Shown here piece by piece: positions 1 to 9,842 of a DNA stretch of 64,000 bases (positions are counted from its first letter, which is position 1; each line of letters starts with the position of its first letter). Source of the DNA: Winogradskyella psychrotolerans RS-3. Lineage in GTDB: Bacteria; Bacteroidota; Bacteroidia; Flavobacteriales; Flavobacteriaceae. The translations under genes were made by a program, and so were the position numbers. The stretch covers positions 1 to 64,000 of the forward strand of contig NZ_ATMR01000164.1 in assembly GCF_000427335.1 (NCBI RefSeq), read 5' to 3'. The notes beneath the pieces are model-generated. The model was not told where the DNA came from. It ran no database searches and worked only from the letters and a program-made list of their open reading frames with translations.

Positions 1-32
1 CCTTTTGTTTTTTATAAAATGTATTCAAAAAT

Positions 33-911
33 TTACTCAAATAAATCAGAGGATAAATAACGATCTCCTCTATCGCAAATAATACAAACTACAATTCCGC
101 TCTCTAATTCTTTTACCAATTTTAAAGCAGCAGCTGTTGCTCCACCACTACTCATTCCTGCGAGTATGCCTTCTTCTTTTGCTAATCGTCGTGTCATTGC
201 TGTAGCTTCATCTTTGCTGACTTCAATAGTTTGATCTACCTTGGAAGCCTCAAATATTTTAGGTAAATATTCTATGGGCCATTTTCTAATCCCAGGTATT
301 TTAGACCCATCTGTTGGTTGTACACCTACAATTTTCACCTCAGCATTTTGCTCTTTCAAAAACGTAGAGGTTCCCATTATAGTTCCTGTAGTTCCCATTG
401 AAGACACAAAATGCGTAATTGTACCTTCAGTATCTCTCCAAATTTCAGGACCTGTGGTTTTGTAATGTGCTTTCCAGTTATCATCGTTAGCAAATTGATT
501 GAATGAAAAATAACCTTCATTTTCAACTTTATCTATAGCGTAGTCTCTTGCTCCTTCTATGCCATCAGGATGTAATGTAACAGTTGCTCCATAAGCACGC
601 ATGGTTTGTACGCGTTCTTTAGTTGCTGTATCAGGCATTACAAGTTCAATATTCAACTTATAAATACTGGCAATCATCGCTAAGGCAATTCCTGTGTTTC
701 CACTTGTAGCTTCAATTAATTTCGAAGACGTATTAATTTTATTCGAGTCTAGAGCACTTTTAATCATATTGTAAGCTGCTCTATCCTTTACGCTACCTCC
801 AGGATTATTTCCTTCAAGTTTAAAATACAAACTCACATTCGGATTGGTATTCAATGCTATTGATTTAACAAGCGGTGTATTTCCTATTTGGTCTATTAAT
901 GTCTTGTTCAT
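33..911 (-). CDS. cysM: Cysteine synthase B (O-acetylserine sulfhydrylase)
   Basis: A PLP-dependent beta-synthase of 292 aa that makes L-cysteine from O-acetylserine and sulfide in the cytoplasm. The sequence shows the PLP-binding lysine in GGSVKDR (Lys42), the substrate loop EATSGNTG (about 67-74) and the phosphate-binding GTTGT loop near residue 174. The short length and the KIPGIRKWP stretch are typical of the CysM rather than the longer CysK branch; CysM enzymes of some bacteria also use thiosulfate, which cannot be decided here. It lies one base downstream of the serine acetyltransferase gene on the same strand, so the two form an operon supplying and consuming O-acetylserine. The start is the ATG after the cysE stop. 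Confidence 0.93.
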   Translation of the reverse strand: MNKTLIDQIGNTPLVKSIALNTNPNVSLYFKLEGNNPGGSVKDRAAYNMIKSALDSNKINTSSKLIEATSGNTGIALAMIASIYKLNIELVMPDTATKERVQTMRAYGATVTLHPDGIEGARDYAIDKVENEGYFSFNQFANDDNWKAHYKTTGPEIWRDTEGTITHFVSSMGTTGTIMGTSTFLKEQNAEVKIVGVQPTDGSKIPGIRKWPIEYLPKIFEASKVDQTIEVSKDEATAMTRRLAKEEGILAGMSSGGATAAALKLVKELESGIVVCIICDRGDRYLSSDLFE

Positions 912-912
912 A

Positions 913-1701
913 TTACTTTTTTAATTTAGAGAAAATTTCAACTTGATGATTATGCGTTACAACAGAGTTTTTAGGAACAGATTCTGTCAACCATGTATTA
1001 CCTCCAATTACCGTGCTTTCTCCAATAATTGTTTGACCACCCAGAATTGTTGCATTCGCATATATGGTAACATTTTGTTCAATAGTAGGATGACGCTTGG
1101 TATTTTGATGTATTTTTTTCACCGTTAAAGCACCTAAAGTTACGCCTTGGTATACCTTAACATTGCTGTGTATGTCTGTAGTTTCTCCAATAACCACACC
1201 TGTTCCATGATCTATAAAAAAAGACTCACCGATAGTAGCGCCAGGGTGTATATCTATACCAGTAATAGAATGTGCATATTCCGTCATTAACCTTGGTATT
1301 AGCGGCAGATTCAATTTAAAAAAGACTCTTGCCATTCTATAAATTGAAATTGCAAAGAATCCTGGATAGGCTAGGTATACTTCTTCAATGGATTGCGATG
1401 CTGGGTCATTATTATAAATCGCTTCAGCATCCTTTTTTAAACTGGAATATAAATCAGGAATGTTTTCTTTAAAATCACTCCAAAGCTTACAAGTCTTATT
1501 CTTAATCTCTGGACATGCCCTATTTCTAATTGTGATAAACAATGTTTCCAATTGCTGTAATGCAAGTTCGGCATCCGTATCACAATCATAAAAAGCTTTA
1601 AAAAGCAATTTTGTGAACCGTTGCGACTCTTCTTTTAAAGTCATCGAAACCTTAATTATTTCCTTGTGGTCATTTATGACTTTTACTACGTTCAAATTCA
1701 T
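913..1701 (-). CDS. cysE: Serine O-acetyltransferase
   Basis: This 262-aa protein acetylates L-serine with acetyl-CoA, the committed step of cysteine synthesis. The N-terminal 140 residues are helical. From about residue 150 the chain becomes a left-handed beta-helix of hexapeptide repeats (IDIHPGATIG, FIDHGTGVVIGE, GVTLGAL), with the catalytic-type His in DHGTGVVIGE. It is the first gene of a two-gene operon with cysM, with a one-base gap. The 240-bp upstream region is shared with the divergent pyrophosphatase gene; no clear minus-strand promoter was identified in it. The EpsC-like form without a long C-terminal tail is usual in Bacteroidota. Feedback inhibition by cysteine is known for the family but is not visible here. 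Confidence 0.92.
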   Translation of the reverse strand: MNLNVVKVINDHKEIIKVSMTLKEESQRFTKLLFKAFYDCDTDAELALQQLETLFITIRNRACPEIKNKTCKLWSDFKENIPDLYSSLKKDAEAIYNNDPASQSIEEVYLAYPGFFAISIYRMARVFFKLNLPLIPRLMTEYAHSITGIDIHPGATIGESFFIDHGTGVVIGETTDIHSNVKVYQGVTLGALTVKKIHQNTKRHPTIEQNVTIYANATILGGQTIIGESTVIGGNTWLTESVPKNSVVTHNHQVEIFSKLKK

Positions 1702-1838
1702 ACTTAGATAACTCTTTTAAAAGACGTATAATTATAGTATACATTACAGATTGAACGAATTTAGTGAAACAATTTGAACAAGAAAAGTAGTAAGTCTAAA
1801 TTGATAACAATTCAATAAACCACTATATAGATAATTAA

Positions 1839-1868
1839 TTGCCTAACTCGTACAATATATTATCTTTG
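1839..1868 (+). promoter_or_regulatory. Bacteroidota-type promoter of the pyrophosphatase gene
   Basis: A TTG at 1839-1841 and TATCTTTG at 1861-1868 are separated by 19 bp, matching the Bacteroidota housekeeping consensus (TTG at -33, TAnnTTTG at -7). Transcription would start near 1873, giving a leader of about 70 nt before the ATG at 1942. Confidence 0.7.
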
Positions 1869-1941
1869 CGGAACTTAAATTATAACAGAGAATATAACAA
1901 TGGTTCTAAGCAAATTAGAACTCCCAAATACAAATTAAAAC

Positions 1942-2469
1942 ATGTCAGAATCAGAAGAATTAACTTTCGATGTACTAATTGAAATACCTAAAGGAAGTCG
2001 TAATAAATATGAATACGATTTCACATTACATAAAATAAGATTTGACCGCATGCTTTTTTCATCTATGATGTATCCAGGTGATTACGGCTTTATTCCAGAA
2101 ACTTTAGCTTTAGATAGTGATCCTTTAGACGTTTTAGTATTAGGACACCAACCTACATACCCAATGGTAGTAATGGAAGTAAGACCAATTGGTGTTTTCC
2201 ATATGACAGATGAAAAAGGACCAGATGAAAAAATTATCTGTGTACCAGTTTCAGATCCTATTTGGAGTAACAATAGAGATATAAGCGATTTAAATCCACA
2301 TAGATTAAAAGAGATTGAGCATTTTTTCCGTGTTTATAAAGACTTAGAGAAGAAGAAAGTTGATGTTGGTGGATGGGGAGATGCTGAAGAAGCTGTAAAA
2401 ATTTATCACGAATGTATTCAACGTTATGATGAAAGTGAGCATAAAAAGAAACGCACTTTTACGATTTAA
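1942..2469 (+). CDS. ppa: Inorganic pyrophosphatase, soluble family I
   Basis: The 175-aa cytoplasmic enzyme hydrolyses PPi to two phosphates and pulls biosynthetic reactions forward. Family I hallmarks are visible: the ExPKGSRNKYEYD substrate-binding segment near the N-terminus, YPGDYGFIPET, and the metal-binding Asp-rich run DSDPLDVLVLG. The length is normal for the bacterial hexameric type. It is preceded by a good TTG/TAnnTTTG promoter, followed by a strong intrinsic terminator, and so is probably monocistronic. The membrane-bound pyrophosphatase lies directly downstream, so both of the cell's main PPi sinks are encoded side by side. Confidence 0.95.
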   Translation: MSESEELTFDVLIEIPKGSRNKYEYDFTLHKIRFDRMLFSSMMYPGDYGFIPETLALDSDPLDVLVLGHQPTYPMVVMEVRPIGVFHMTDEKGPDEKIICVPVSDPIWSNNRDISDLNPHRLKEIEHFFRVYKDLEKKKVDVGGWGDAEEAVKIYHECIQRYDESEHKKKRTFTI

Positions 2470-2512
2470 CATTCTTATTTAGGAATCCAAAGTTTTTAAG
2501 TAAAAAACTATT

Positions 2513-2548
2513 AAAAAAGCAATATCATTCAAATGATATTGCTTTTTT
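2513..2548 (+). terminator. Intrinsic terminator after ppa
   Basis: An 11-bp perfect stem (GCAATATCATT at 2519-2529 and its complement at 2532-2542) with a 2-nt loop is followed by six Ts and preceded by six As. It lies 44 bp after the ppa stop and could work in both directions. Confidence 0.85.
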
Positions 2549-2614
2549 CGTAAAAATATGATTCATTTTACTACATTTACCTAGCTAATAACTAACTAAA
2601 TTAAATATTATAAT

Positions 2615-5014
2615 ATGGAGTCAATGATGATTTATATGCCAATAGCTCTGGCGCTTTTGGGCTTAATTTACATGCTAATAAAGCAATCTTGGGTTATGAA
2701 ACAAGATGCTGGAGATGGTAAAATGAAAGAAATTTCAGATCATATATACGAAGGAGCTCTCGCCTTCTTAAATGCAGAGTATAAATTATTAGCCATTTTT
2801 GTGGTAATCGTAAGTGTGTTACTTGCAATTGTTTCTTTCATTGTTCCAACAACGCATTGGCTTATCGTAATTGCTTTTATTTTCGGAGCTGTATTTTCTG
2901 CTTTCGCTGGAAACATTGGAATGAAAATAGCGACTAAAACAAATGTTAGAACAACACAAGCCGCTCGTACAAGTTTACCAAATGCACTAAAAGTATCTTT
3001 TGGTGGTGGAACTGTAATGGGTCTTGGTGTTGCTGGTTTAGCCGTTTTAGGATTAACCGCATTTTTCATATTCTTCTTTTGGTTCTTTATGGGAAGCGAA
3101 TGGACAAACACCATGGACATGACCATCGTATTAGAGACACTTGCTGGTTTCTCTCTTGGTGCTGAATCTATCGCATTATTCGCTAGAGTTGGTGGAGGTA
3201 TTTACACTAAAGCTGCCGATGTTGGTGCCGATTTAGTTGGTAAGGTTGAAGCTGGGATACCAGAAGATGATCCTCGGAACCCTGCTACAATTGCAGATAA
3301 CGTAGGTGATAACGTAGGTGATGTTGCAGGTATGGGAGCCGATTTATTTGGTTCTTATGTAGCTACGGTTTTAGCTGCAATGGTTCTTGGTAACTACGTG
3401 ATTAAAGATATGGGTGGCTCAATCTCTGATGCTTTTGGAGGTATTGGACCAATCTTATTACCAATGTCAATTGCTGGTGTAGGAATTATTATTTCTATCA
3501 TCGGAACCATGTTGGTGAAAATAAAAAGTAATGACGCCAAAGAAGCTCAGGTTATGGGAGCTTTAAATATTGGAAACTGGACTTCAATTATTTTAGTTGC
3601 TGCAGCATGTTATGGATTAGTTACATGGATGTTACCTGAGACTATGCAAATGAATTTCTTCGGAGAAGGCTTACAAGACATTTCTTCGATGCGTGTGTTC
3701 TATGCCACCTTAGTTGGCTTAGTTGTAGGAGCTGTTATTTCTTCTGTAACTGAATACTATACAGGATTAGGTAAAAAACCAATTTTAAATATTGTACAAC
3801 AGTCAAGTACTGGAGCAGGAACCAACATTATTGCAGGTTTAGCGACAGGTATGATTTCTACATTCCCATCCGTATTATTATTTGCTGGTGCTATTTGGGC
3901 ATCGTATGCATTTGCAGGATTCTATGGAGTTGCTTTAGCGGCTTCTGCTATGATGGCAACTACAGCTATGCAATTAGCAATTGATGCTTTTGGGCCAATA
4001 TCTGATAACGCAGGTGGTATTGCTGAAATGAGCGAACAAGAACCTATCGTTAGAGAACGTACAGATATATTAGATTCTGTTGGTAACACTACTGCTGCAA
4101 CAGGAAAAGGCTTTGCCATCGCTTCTGCAGCATTAACATCATTAGCTTTATTTGCTGCCTATGTAACGTTTACAGGAATTGATGGGATTAACATCTTTAA
4201 AGCACCAGTATTAGCGATGCTATTTGTTGGTGGTATGGTGCCAGTAGTATTCTCGGCTTTAGCTATGAATGCTGTAGGAAAAGCAGCTATGGAAATGGTT
4301 GAGGAAGTACGTCGTCAGTTTAGAGAGATTCCAGGTATTATGGAAGGTACAGGAAAACCAGAATACGATAAGTGTGTGGCGATTTCTACGGAAGCGTCTT
4401 TAAAAGAAATGATGTTACCAGGTTTATTAACTATAGGTTTCCCATTAGCAATTGCTTTTATTCCGATGATTTTCGGAATGGATCCTTTAGCGATTGCTGA
4501 AATGTTAGGTGGTTATATGGCTGGTGTTACGGTTTCAGGAGTGCTTTGGGCGATCTTCCAAAACAATGCTGGCGGAGCTTGGGATAATGCTAAAAAATCT
4601 TTTGAAGCTGGAGTTGAAATTAATGGTGAAATGACATACAAAGGTTCTGAAGCTCACAAAGCAGCAGTAACTGGAGATACCGTTGGAGATCCTTTTAAAG
4701 ATACATCTGGCCCTTCAATGAACATCTTAATTAAGTTAACCTGTTTAATCGGTTTAGTCATTGCGCCTATTTTAGGTGGTCATGCTGATGAAACTGGATT
4801 AGCTTTGACAAATAACAGCGTGGAAGTTACAAGAACAGTTTCTGTAGAAACTGAAAATGACGTTAACTTGCCTAATACAGCAAAAGCTACAGTAACAACA
4901 ACCTCTGAAGAGGATGGACAAACTGTTGTAATTAACAAGACTTTTGAAGGTAACTTGGATGAAGTTGTAGAAAAATCTAGTGCATATGCCAAAACACAAA
5001 AAGAGAAGAATTAA
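2615..5014 (+). CDS. hppA: Membrane-bound ion-translocating pyrophosphatase (K+-dependent type)
   Basis: A 799-aa multi-spanning inner-membrane pump that couples PPi hydrolysis to outward transport of H+ and/or Na+. The catalytic signatures are all present: [42 protein letters not shown] and [15 protein letters not shown]. At residues 490-498 the sequence is GNTTAATGK. An Ala after GNTT (here Ala494), rather than Lys, marks the K+-dependent subclass; many Bacteroidota members of that subclass pump Na+, but the ion cannot be assigned from the sequence alone. After the last membrane helix there is an extra tail of roughly 55 residues, rich in Thr, Val and Glu, that is not needed for the canonical fold. 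The gene stands alone between two terminators. Confidence 0.93.
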   Translation: MESMMIYMPIALALLGLIYMLIKQSWVMKQDAGDGKMKEISDHIYEGALAFLNAEYKLLAIFVVIVSVLLAIVSFIVPTTHWLIVIAFIFGAVFSAFAGNIGMKIATKTNVRTTQAARTSLPNALKVSFGGGTVMGLGVAGLAVLGLTAFFIFFFWFFMGSEWTNTMDMTIVLETLAGFSLGAESIALFARVGGGIYTKAADVGADLVGKVEAGIPEDDPRNPATIADNVGDNVGDVAGMGADLFGSYVATVLAAMVLGNYVIKDMGGSISDAFGGIGPILLPMSIAGVGIIISIIGTMLVKIKSNDAKEAQVMGALNIGNWTSIILVAAACYGLVTWMLPETMQMNFFGEGLQDISSMRVFYATLVGLVVGAVISSVTEYYTGLGKKPILNIVQQSSTGAGTNIIAGLATGMISTFPSVLLFAGAIWASYAFAGFYGVALAASAMMATTAMQLAIDAFGPISDNAGGIAEMSEQEPIVRERTDILDSVGNTTAATGKGFAIASAALTSLALFAAYVTFTGIDGINIFKAPVLAMLFVGGMVPVVFSALAMNAVGKAAMEMVEEVRRQFREIPGIMEGTGKPEYDKCVAISTEASLKEMMLPGLLTIGFPLAIAFIPMIFGMDPLAIAEMLGGYMAGVTVSGVLWAIFQNNAGGAWDNAKKSFEAGVEINGEMTYKGSEAHKAAVTGDTVGDPFKDTSGPSMNILIKLTCLIGLVIAPILGGHADETGLALTNNSVEVTRTVSVETENDVNLPNTAKATVTTTSEEDGQTVVINKTFEGNLDEVVEKSSAYAKTQKEKN

Positions 5015-5040
5015 TTCTTAGTCCTTTTTAAAATCTTTTA

Positions 5041-5080
5041 AAAACCCTCAACATTATTCAAAATGTTGAAGGTTTTATTT
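5041..5080 (+). terminator. Intrinsic terminator after hppA
   Basis: A hairpin pairs AAACC.TCAACATT with AATGTTGA.GGTTT (one C-A mismatch) and is followed by a T-rich run. It begins 27 bp after the hppA stop codon. Confidence 0.7.
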
Positions 5081-5152
5081 TAGTAGATATAGACACTATA
5101 GTATGAATTTAAAGTTTTGAGAGACCACTTAAACCTCTATATATAAACAAGA

Positions 5153-5189
5153 AAAAGCCTCACATTTTAAAACAAAATGTGAGGCTTTT
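5153..5189 (-). terminator. Bidirectional-looking terminator at the end of the 5.2-10.2 kb operon
   Basis: A perfect 16-bp stem (5153-5168 with 5174-5189) contains GCCTCACATTTT and a 5-nt loop. On the minus strand it ends in a run of Ts 18 bp past the stop of the beta-barrel gene. It also faces hppA read-through. Confidence 0.85.
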
Positions 5190-5206
5190 ATCATTATAAT
5201 TATATT

Positions 5207-7933
5207 CTATAAGGTATACGTCAACCTAAATGTAATAAATCTAGGTAAAATAAATGTTTCTGAGCTATATACAGAAATATTACTAGACCCATTATTAACT
5301 TCCGAATCTATATTCAATAAGTTGGTAGCTTTAAGTTGGTATTCCCATTTAGCATCCTCATCTTTTCTGTACGACAAACTCCCATTCCATGTTTGATATG
5401 ATTGTGTATCACTAACATTACTGCTTTGACTTGTGTATGAATAATCTGTTCTAAAAGTTAAAGCTTTCCAGATGTAAGCATCAAATTCTACAGAAGGAGC
5501 ATTCGTGATAAATTGTGTGTCATTCTCTCCTTGCTTTGTATCTGAGACACTATATCCATACTTTAAAGTTACGTTTGGCGCCTCTCTAAAGTTCGTACTT
5601 AATTCTGGTGAATACGTTTGAGAAAACGTCTCATTTACAGATCTAACATCTTGAACAAATTGATTACTCTTGCTATAATTAAGACCAACACGCATACTTG
5701 CTCTTAACTTACCATAAGTACGTTGTATACGACCGCTAGCCGACACACTCTCATCCGCAAAATTTGAATTGAAATATGTATTGGTTCTGATAACATTATC
5801 AAAATTAGTAAGTGATCTTATTTGATCGATATTCTTGTTATAATTAATAAACGCAAATATATTAGTGTAATTAAACAAGTTAAAACTAAAGTAACGTAAG
5901 TTTAAGTTATGCGATAATGAATTCTGTAAGTTAGGCTCACCATATTGCACACTGTTATAATTATTTAAAACCAAACCTTCAGCTAAACTTGTAACATCAG
6001 TAAATGAGTTTTGCATATTATAACGGAACGTTAAACTCTCACTCTTTTTAAATTGAATTTGCGTCTCAAAATCTGGTAATATTCTAAAGAAATTATCTTC
6101 ATAGGTTTCTCCAAACTGTGTGTTTTTATTTCCATAAGCGTGTACAGAAAATCCAGGTGTAATTGTAAATTTCCCTGTTTTTAATCTGTAATGTAACCCA
6201 AGATAAACATCGCTGAAATTATATTCTGTATCATTTTCATTTCTTAATAAGTCACCTTCTGTATTAGTCAAGTTTGCTGTAGGGTCAAAAAATGATCCAT
6301 CATCTAAGAACTGAAAAATATTAGAGTTAAATTTCTGATTACTTAAAATAGTACCTAAGGTTAAATTGATATTACTCTTTGAATTCAAGATATTATAATA
6401 ATCTAATTTAGCATCTAACTGATTAGATTTAATACGACGTTCTTGATTTAGATCGTAATTACTCTGACTTGTATCTAAACCTAAACTGTTTGCTGTACTT
6501 TCAAAAGCACCTTCATCTTTTAATCCAATTACATTGTAAAAAGGATCTTCATCTTTAATTAAATGCTGCGCTTCGAAAGCAAAAATATTCTTCTCATTTA
6601 GCGTGTAATAATAATTCACATTTTGATTGATACTAAATGGCTTTGCTTCATTCAACTCATTGGTATTTCCAACTACAGAAGAAAATTCATTTTGCATTTC
6701 AGAATCGCTAGAAACACGACCCAAAACATCATAATTTAATTGATTATTAGCATTTGGCTTATAACTTAAGCTCAATTTGGCTAAACCTTGATTGGTAGCT
6801 TCTCTACCTGTTTGCACTGTTTCTTCATCAGGAATTCCTAATTCTGGATTTGTATAACGTACAAAACTTTCTTGTCTCGTTTTTAAACGATTCGCATTAT
6901 AAATTAAAAATCCACTAAGGTCTAAGGCTTTATTCGGAGCATAACTGAAGTTCATTGCTCCTAATTTAGATTCTATACTTTGTGCATCTCCAAGATCCGT
7001 TAAACCGCGCAATCCATTATCTCCAAGATTAAGACTCGTTCCGCTATTAGAACTTGGACTTCTAAAGCCACCACCGAAATTTCTAATATCACGACCTGTT
7101 AATGCGACTTCACCGATATTGTTAATATCACCAATAACATTAATACTGTATTTAGGACTGTAGTAAAATAGTTTTGGTTGCACTAAATACAAGTTATCAT
7201 TTGGTGATGGCGCAACACCTCCACCTGCAGTAACATCTCCAAACCAAAAGTTTTCTTTTCCTTCTTTCAATTTAATGTTAATGGCAACATTATCTTGGTT
7301 ATTTTGAACACCACTTAATTGACCTACCTCAGCATAATTACGTAACACTTGAATTTTATCTACAGCATTTGAAGGGATATTTTTAGTCGCCAGTTTTGAA
7401 TCTCCATCAAAGAAATCTTTACCATTGATCATAAGTTTCGTTACTTCCTTACCTTCAACTTCAATCTTTCCATCTGCTGTAATTTCTACACCTGGTAATT
7501 TCTTTAAGACGTCTTCTAACTTTCGTTCTGTACCATTTTTAAAAGAATCGGCATTATAAATTAAGGTATCTCCTTTTATAGTTACTGGCATATCATAAGT
7601 TAACTCTACAGCATCTAACATATTATCAGAAAGCATATTAAAGTCTTTTGTGATATCAACTTCTTTAGTTGTCACAGTTTCATCAACGGATTTTAAACCA
7701 ATATAACTTACTTGAATACTGTAAGTTCCATTTTTACCCAATGAAATAACATATTTCCCATTGGCATCTGTAATAGCGTAAGATTCTAAGGTATTAGATT
7801 CTTTATTAATAGCAATAATATTGGCCAGTTCTAAAGGAGAGCCAATGCTATCCTTTACAATACCTGTCATTTTAATTTGAGCAAAAGAGCTCATAACTAC
7901 TAAAGTAAATAGCAGTGCTAAAATATTTTTCAT
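5207..7933 (-). CDS. TonB-dependent-receptor-like outer membrane beta-barrel protein with N-terminal carboxypeptidase-D-like domain
   Basis: A 908-aa protein with a signal peptide (ending near SSFAQ), a carboxypeptidase regulatory-like beta-sandwich at about 20-100 (IKMTGIVKDSIGSPLELANI), a plug-like region at about 110-225 and then a large barrel of the OMP_b-brl_3 type ending in FRLTYTL. This is the architecture of Bacteroidota outer-membrane receptors that lack the SusC signature. There is no SusD partner; instead it is the last gene of a unit with two GLPGLI proteins and a small secreted protein. Members of this class are often near GLPGLI genes and in some cases are linked to metal or protein handling. 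The substrate is unknown. Expression is probably controlled by the divergent two-component system. Confidence 0.85.
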   Translation of the reverse strand: MKNILALLFTLVVMSSFAQIKMTGIVKDSIGSPLELANIIAINKESNTLESYAITDANGKYVISLGKNGTYSIQVSYIGLKSVDETVTTKEVDITKDFNMLSDNMLDAVELTYDMPVTIKGDTLIYNADSFKNGTERKLEDVLKKLPGVEITADGKIEVEGKEVTKLMINGKDFFDGDSKLATKNIPSNAVDKIQVLRNYAEVGQLSGVQNNQDNVAINIKLKEGKENFWFGDVTAGGGVAPSPNDNLYLVQPKLFYYSPKYSINVIGDINNIGEVALTGRDIRNFGGGFRSPSSNSGTSLNLGDNGLRGLTDLGDAQSIESKLGAMNFSYAPNKALDLSGFLIYNANRLKTRQESFVRYTNPELGIPDEETVQTGREATNQGLAKLSLSYKPNANNQLNYDVLGRVSSDSEMQNEFSSVVGNTNELNEAKPFSINQNVNYYYTLNEKNIFAFEAQHLIKDEDPFYNVIGLKDEGAFESTANSLGLDTSQSNYDLNQERRIKSNQLDAKLDYYNILNSKSNINLTLGTILSNQKFNSNIFQFLDDGSFFDPTANLTNTEGDLLRNENDTEYNFSDVYLGLHYRLKTGKFTITPGFSVHAYGNKNTQFGETYEDNFFRILPDFETQIQFKKSESLTFRYNMQNSFTDVTSLAEGLVLNNYNSVQYGEPNLQNSLSHNLNLRYFSFNLFNYTNIFAFINYNKNIDQIRSLTNFDNVIRTNTYFNSNFADESVSASGRIQRTYGKLRASMRVGLNYSKSNQFVQDVRSVNETFSQTYSPELSTNFREAPNVTLKYGYSVSDTKQGENDTQFITNAPSVEFDAYIWKALTFRTDYSYTSQSSNVSDTQSYQTWNGSLSYRKDEDAKWEYQLKATNLLNIDSEVNNGSSNISVYSSETFILPRFITFRLTYTL

Positions 7934-8008
7934 ATAAATAATTCTTTGGTTGGTAATTGAGAGCGTGGTTTAGACTCTGCTCATCCGAGAGTTAGTTAAG
8001 TTATAATT

Positions 8009-8884
8009 TTAATTTCTACCGCGTCCACCGCCTCTACCGTTACGCCCACCATACATTTCACGCATTTCTTCCATCTTCTTGGTAGTGATTTCAGTGTACT
8101 CTGCTTGCGTCACTTCTTCTCCTTTTTTAGGCTTATCAATAGATTCTTTCTCTTTTGGATTTAATACAATCTTAGTACAAAGTATGGTTGTACGGTCTGC
8201 ATTTATTTCTAATATTAATCCTGGTAAACCCCAATAATCATCAGGCCCTTGGTTTACAGGAATTTGTGGTGTATACCAAGCAACAACTTCTATTGTTTTT
8301 GGCGCTTTAGGTTCATTGGAATCTGTAGAATCTTTACCCTTTTCAACTTCACTTTTTTGATCTCTACCTCTTGATCCTCTAAAACTGCTAAAGTCAACTC
8401 CACTAGGAACCACAGTTGCGGTAGCTTTAAAACAGGTGTATTGACCAATTAATTTGGTTTCCGTACCCATTTCCCATTCTAAATCTTTTAATTCGTCTTT
8501 AACTAAAAACTGCTTCCCAAAAAATTCTTGATCTTGGATGACTTCTTTTGTTTGAACATTCTTATATTTTGGTCCTCCAGTTAAACTTGCACCAAAGCCT
8601 CCTCTTCCACCACCTCCACCAGGTGCTGCTAACTTTTCCTCTTCTTTATAAATAGACTCTGATTTAGAAAACGTTAAAGTATATTCCTTCTCCAAGAAAC
8701 TCTTCATACGTTCTTGAATTTGCTTTTTTCGCTCCGCACTCATATCTTGTCCTCCAAATTGATCGAGATCCATAGTGGTTTTAGATATGTAGTACGCTTT
8801 TCCTTGAAAATCTTGAGCAAACAAATTAGAACTGGCGAAAAACACAGTTAAGAGGAATGCAATTTTTAATGGTAATTTCTTCAT
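8009..8884 (-). CDS. GLPGLI family secreted protein (paralogue 1)
   Basis: A secreted protein of 291 aa when started at the ATG at 8884, which gives a clean signal peptide MKKLPLKIAFLL...LFAQ; an upstream in-frame ATG at 8914 adds ten residues that would spoil it. It carries the family motif YWGLPGLILEI in the C-terminal half. Two glycine/arginine-rich stretches stand out: GGGGGRGGFG near residue 95 and the C-terminal tail GRNGRGGGRGRN. The biochemical role of the family is not established. It shares domain order with the neighbouring GLPGLI gene (FQGKAYY vs FQGVGTY, AWYTPQIPV in both), so the pair arose by duplication. GTTAA repeats lie 75-105 bp upstream. Confidence 0.85.
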   Translation of the reverse strand: MKKLPLKIAFLLTVFFASSNLFAQDFQGKAYYISKTTMDLDQFGGQDMSAERKKQIQERMKSFLEKEYTLTFSKSESIYKEEEKLAAPGGGGGRGGFGASLTGGPKYKNVQTKEVIQDQEFFGKQFLVKDELKDLEWEMGTETKLIGQYTCFKATATVVPSGVDFSSFRGSRGRDQKSEVEKGKDSTDSNEPKAPKTIEVVAWYTPQIPVNQGPDDYWGLPGLILEINADRTTILCTKIVLNPKEKESIDKPKKGEEVTQAEYTEITTKKMEEMREMYGGRNGRGGGRGRN

Positions 8885-8958
8885 TTTTAATAGTCTAGTT
8901 AAATTTAATAACAAATTATGTTAATCTTACTTCCATAAGACTCTATAAATGAAGAAAA

Positions 8959-8999
8959 GTTAAGTCTCGACTTGTTAAATTTGTGTTAAGAGAATTAAC
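8959..8999. promoter_or_regulatory. Cluster of GTTAA repeats upstream of GLPGLI paralogue 1
   Basis: GTTAAG, GTTAAA and GTTAAG begin at 8959, 8974 and 8985, and the last faces a TTAACC at 8994-8999. The same core (GTTAAC) is tandemly repeated at 10293-10318, between the divergent kinase and operon. This suggests a second binding site for the same regulator, although the spacing here is less regular and part of the cluster overlaps the shifted 3' end of the upstream gene. Confidence 0.3.
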
Positions 9000-9842
9000 C
9001 ACCTATAGAAATATGAATCGCACCGTCTTTAGACCCTCTGCTTGGTGCATAACGCTCCATCATTTCTTTAGTTTTTTATCCATAATATCATCATATTCTT
9101 TCTGGGTCACTTCTTTTCCTTTCATTGGTTCTTCAATCTCAATTTTGTCTTCTGGATTAATTACAATTTTACTACAGATCACAGTTAGTTTCCCATCGTG
9201 TATTTCTAAAATTAAACCAGGAAGTCCTTGGTATTTTGCAGGACCATTACTAACAGGAATTTGAGGAGTGTACCAAGCCGTAATTGTACGCTCTGTCATT
9301 TCTGGTTCTTTTTCCTCTTCATTGTCATCATCTACACTTGAAAAGCTACTAAAATTCATATTAACTTTAGGCACTTGTTTAGTATACGTTGCTTTAAAAC
9401 ACATGTATTCTCCAATATGTTTGGTATCGGATTCTAGCTTCCATTCGATTGGGGAAATAGAATCTTTAATTAAGAATTTTTTACCCATTGTCTCTTTTTG
9501 GTCAACATACGTTCTAAGCTTTATATTTTTATAAAAGACATCTGACCCACTATTTCCAAAAGACATCTGAAAACCTCCGCCAACCTGTGGCTTATCTAAT
9601 TCTGCTTCCTGTTTATATAAAGATGACGATTTATCAAAAGTTAGGGTATACGTTTTCTGAAACTGCTTTTTCATCATTTCCATCATTCGTTTTTGCATCG
9701 CATCATTCATTTTGGTACTATCCATTTTAATATCAAAATCGCGATGGGTTCTGTAAGTTCCTACACCTTGAAAATCTTGTGCGTTAACAGATGAAATAAC
9801 TCCTATTAATATCAAAGTTAGAATTCTAGTAATTGTTGTCAT
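8995..9842 (-). CDS. GLPGLI family secreted protein (paralogue 2), frameshifted near the 3' end
   Basis: A 260-aa reading frame (9060-9842) with a signal peptide and the motif YQGLPGLILEI stops early at MDKKLKK. In the -1 frame, right after a T6 (A6 on the coding strand) at 9072-9077, the sequence continues as TKEMMERYAPSRGSK and ends at 8995. That stretch aligns with TKKMEEMREMYGGRNG of the neighbouring paralogue. One extra A in the run would restore a single 281-aa protein. The gene overlaps the stop of the upstream small gene by one base (TAATG), so it is translationally coupled in the operon. Whether the break is real, a slippage site or a read error cannot be told here. Molecular function is unknown. 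Confidence 0.8.

Noticed and set aside
2740..3126. 128-aa minus-strand frame inside hppA
   Set aside because: It lies wholly within a well-conserved gene, has no promoter or homology-like motifs, and its composition mirrors the membrane helices on the other strand.
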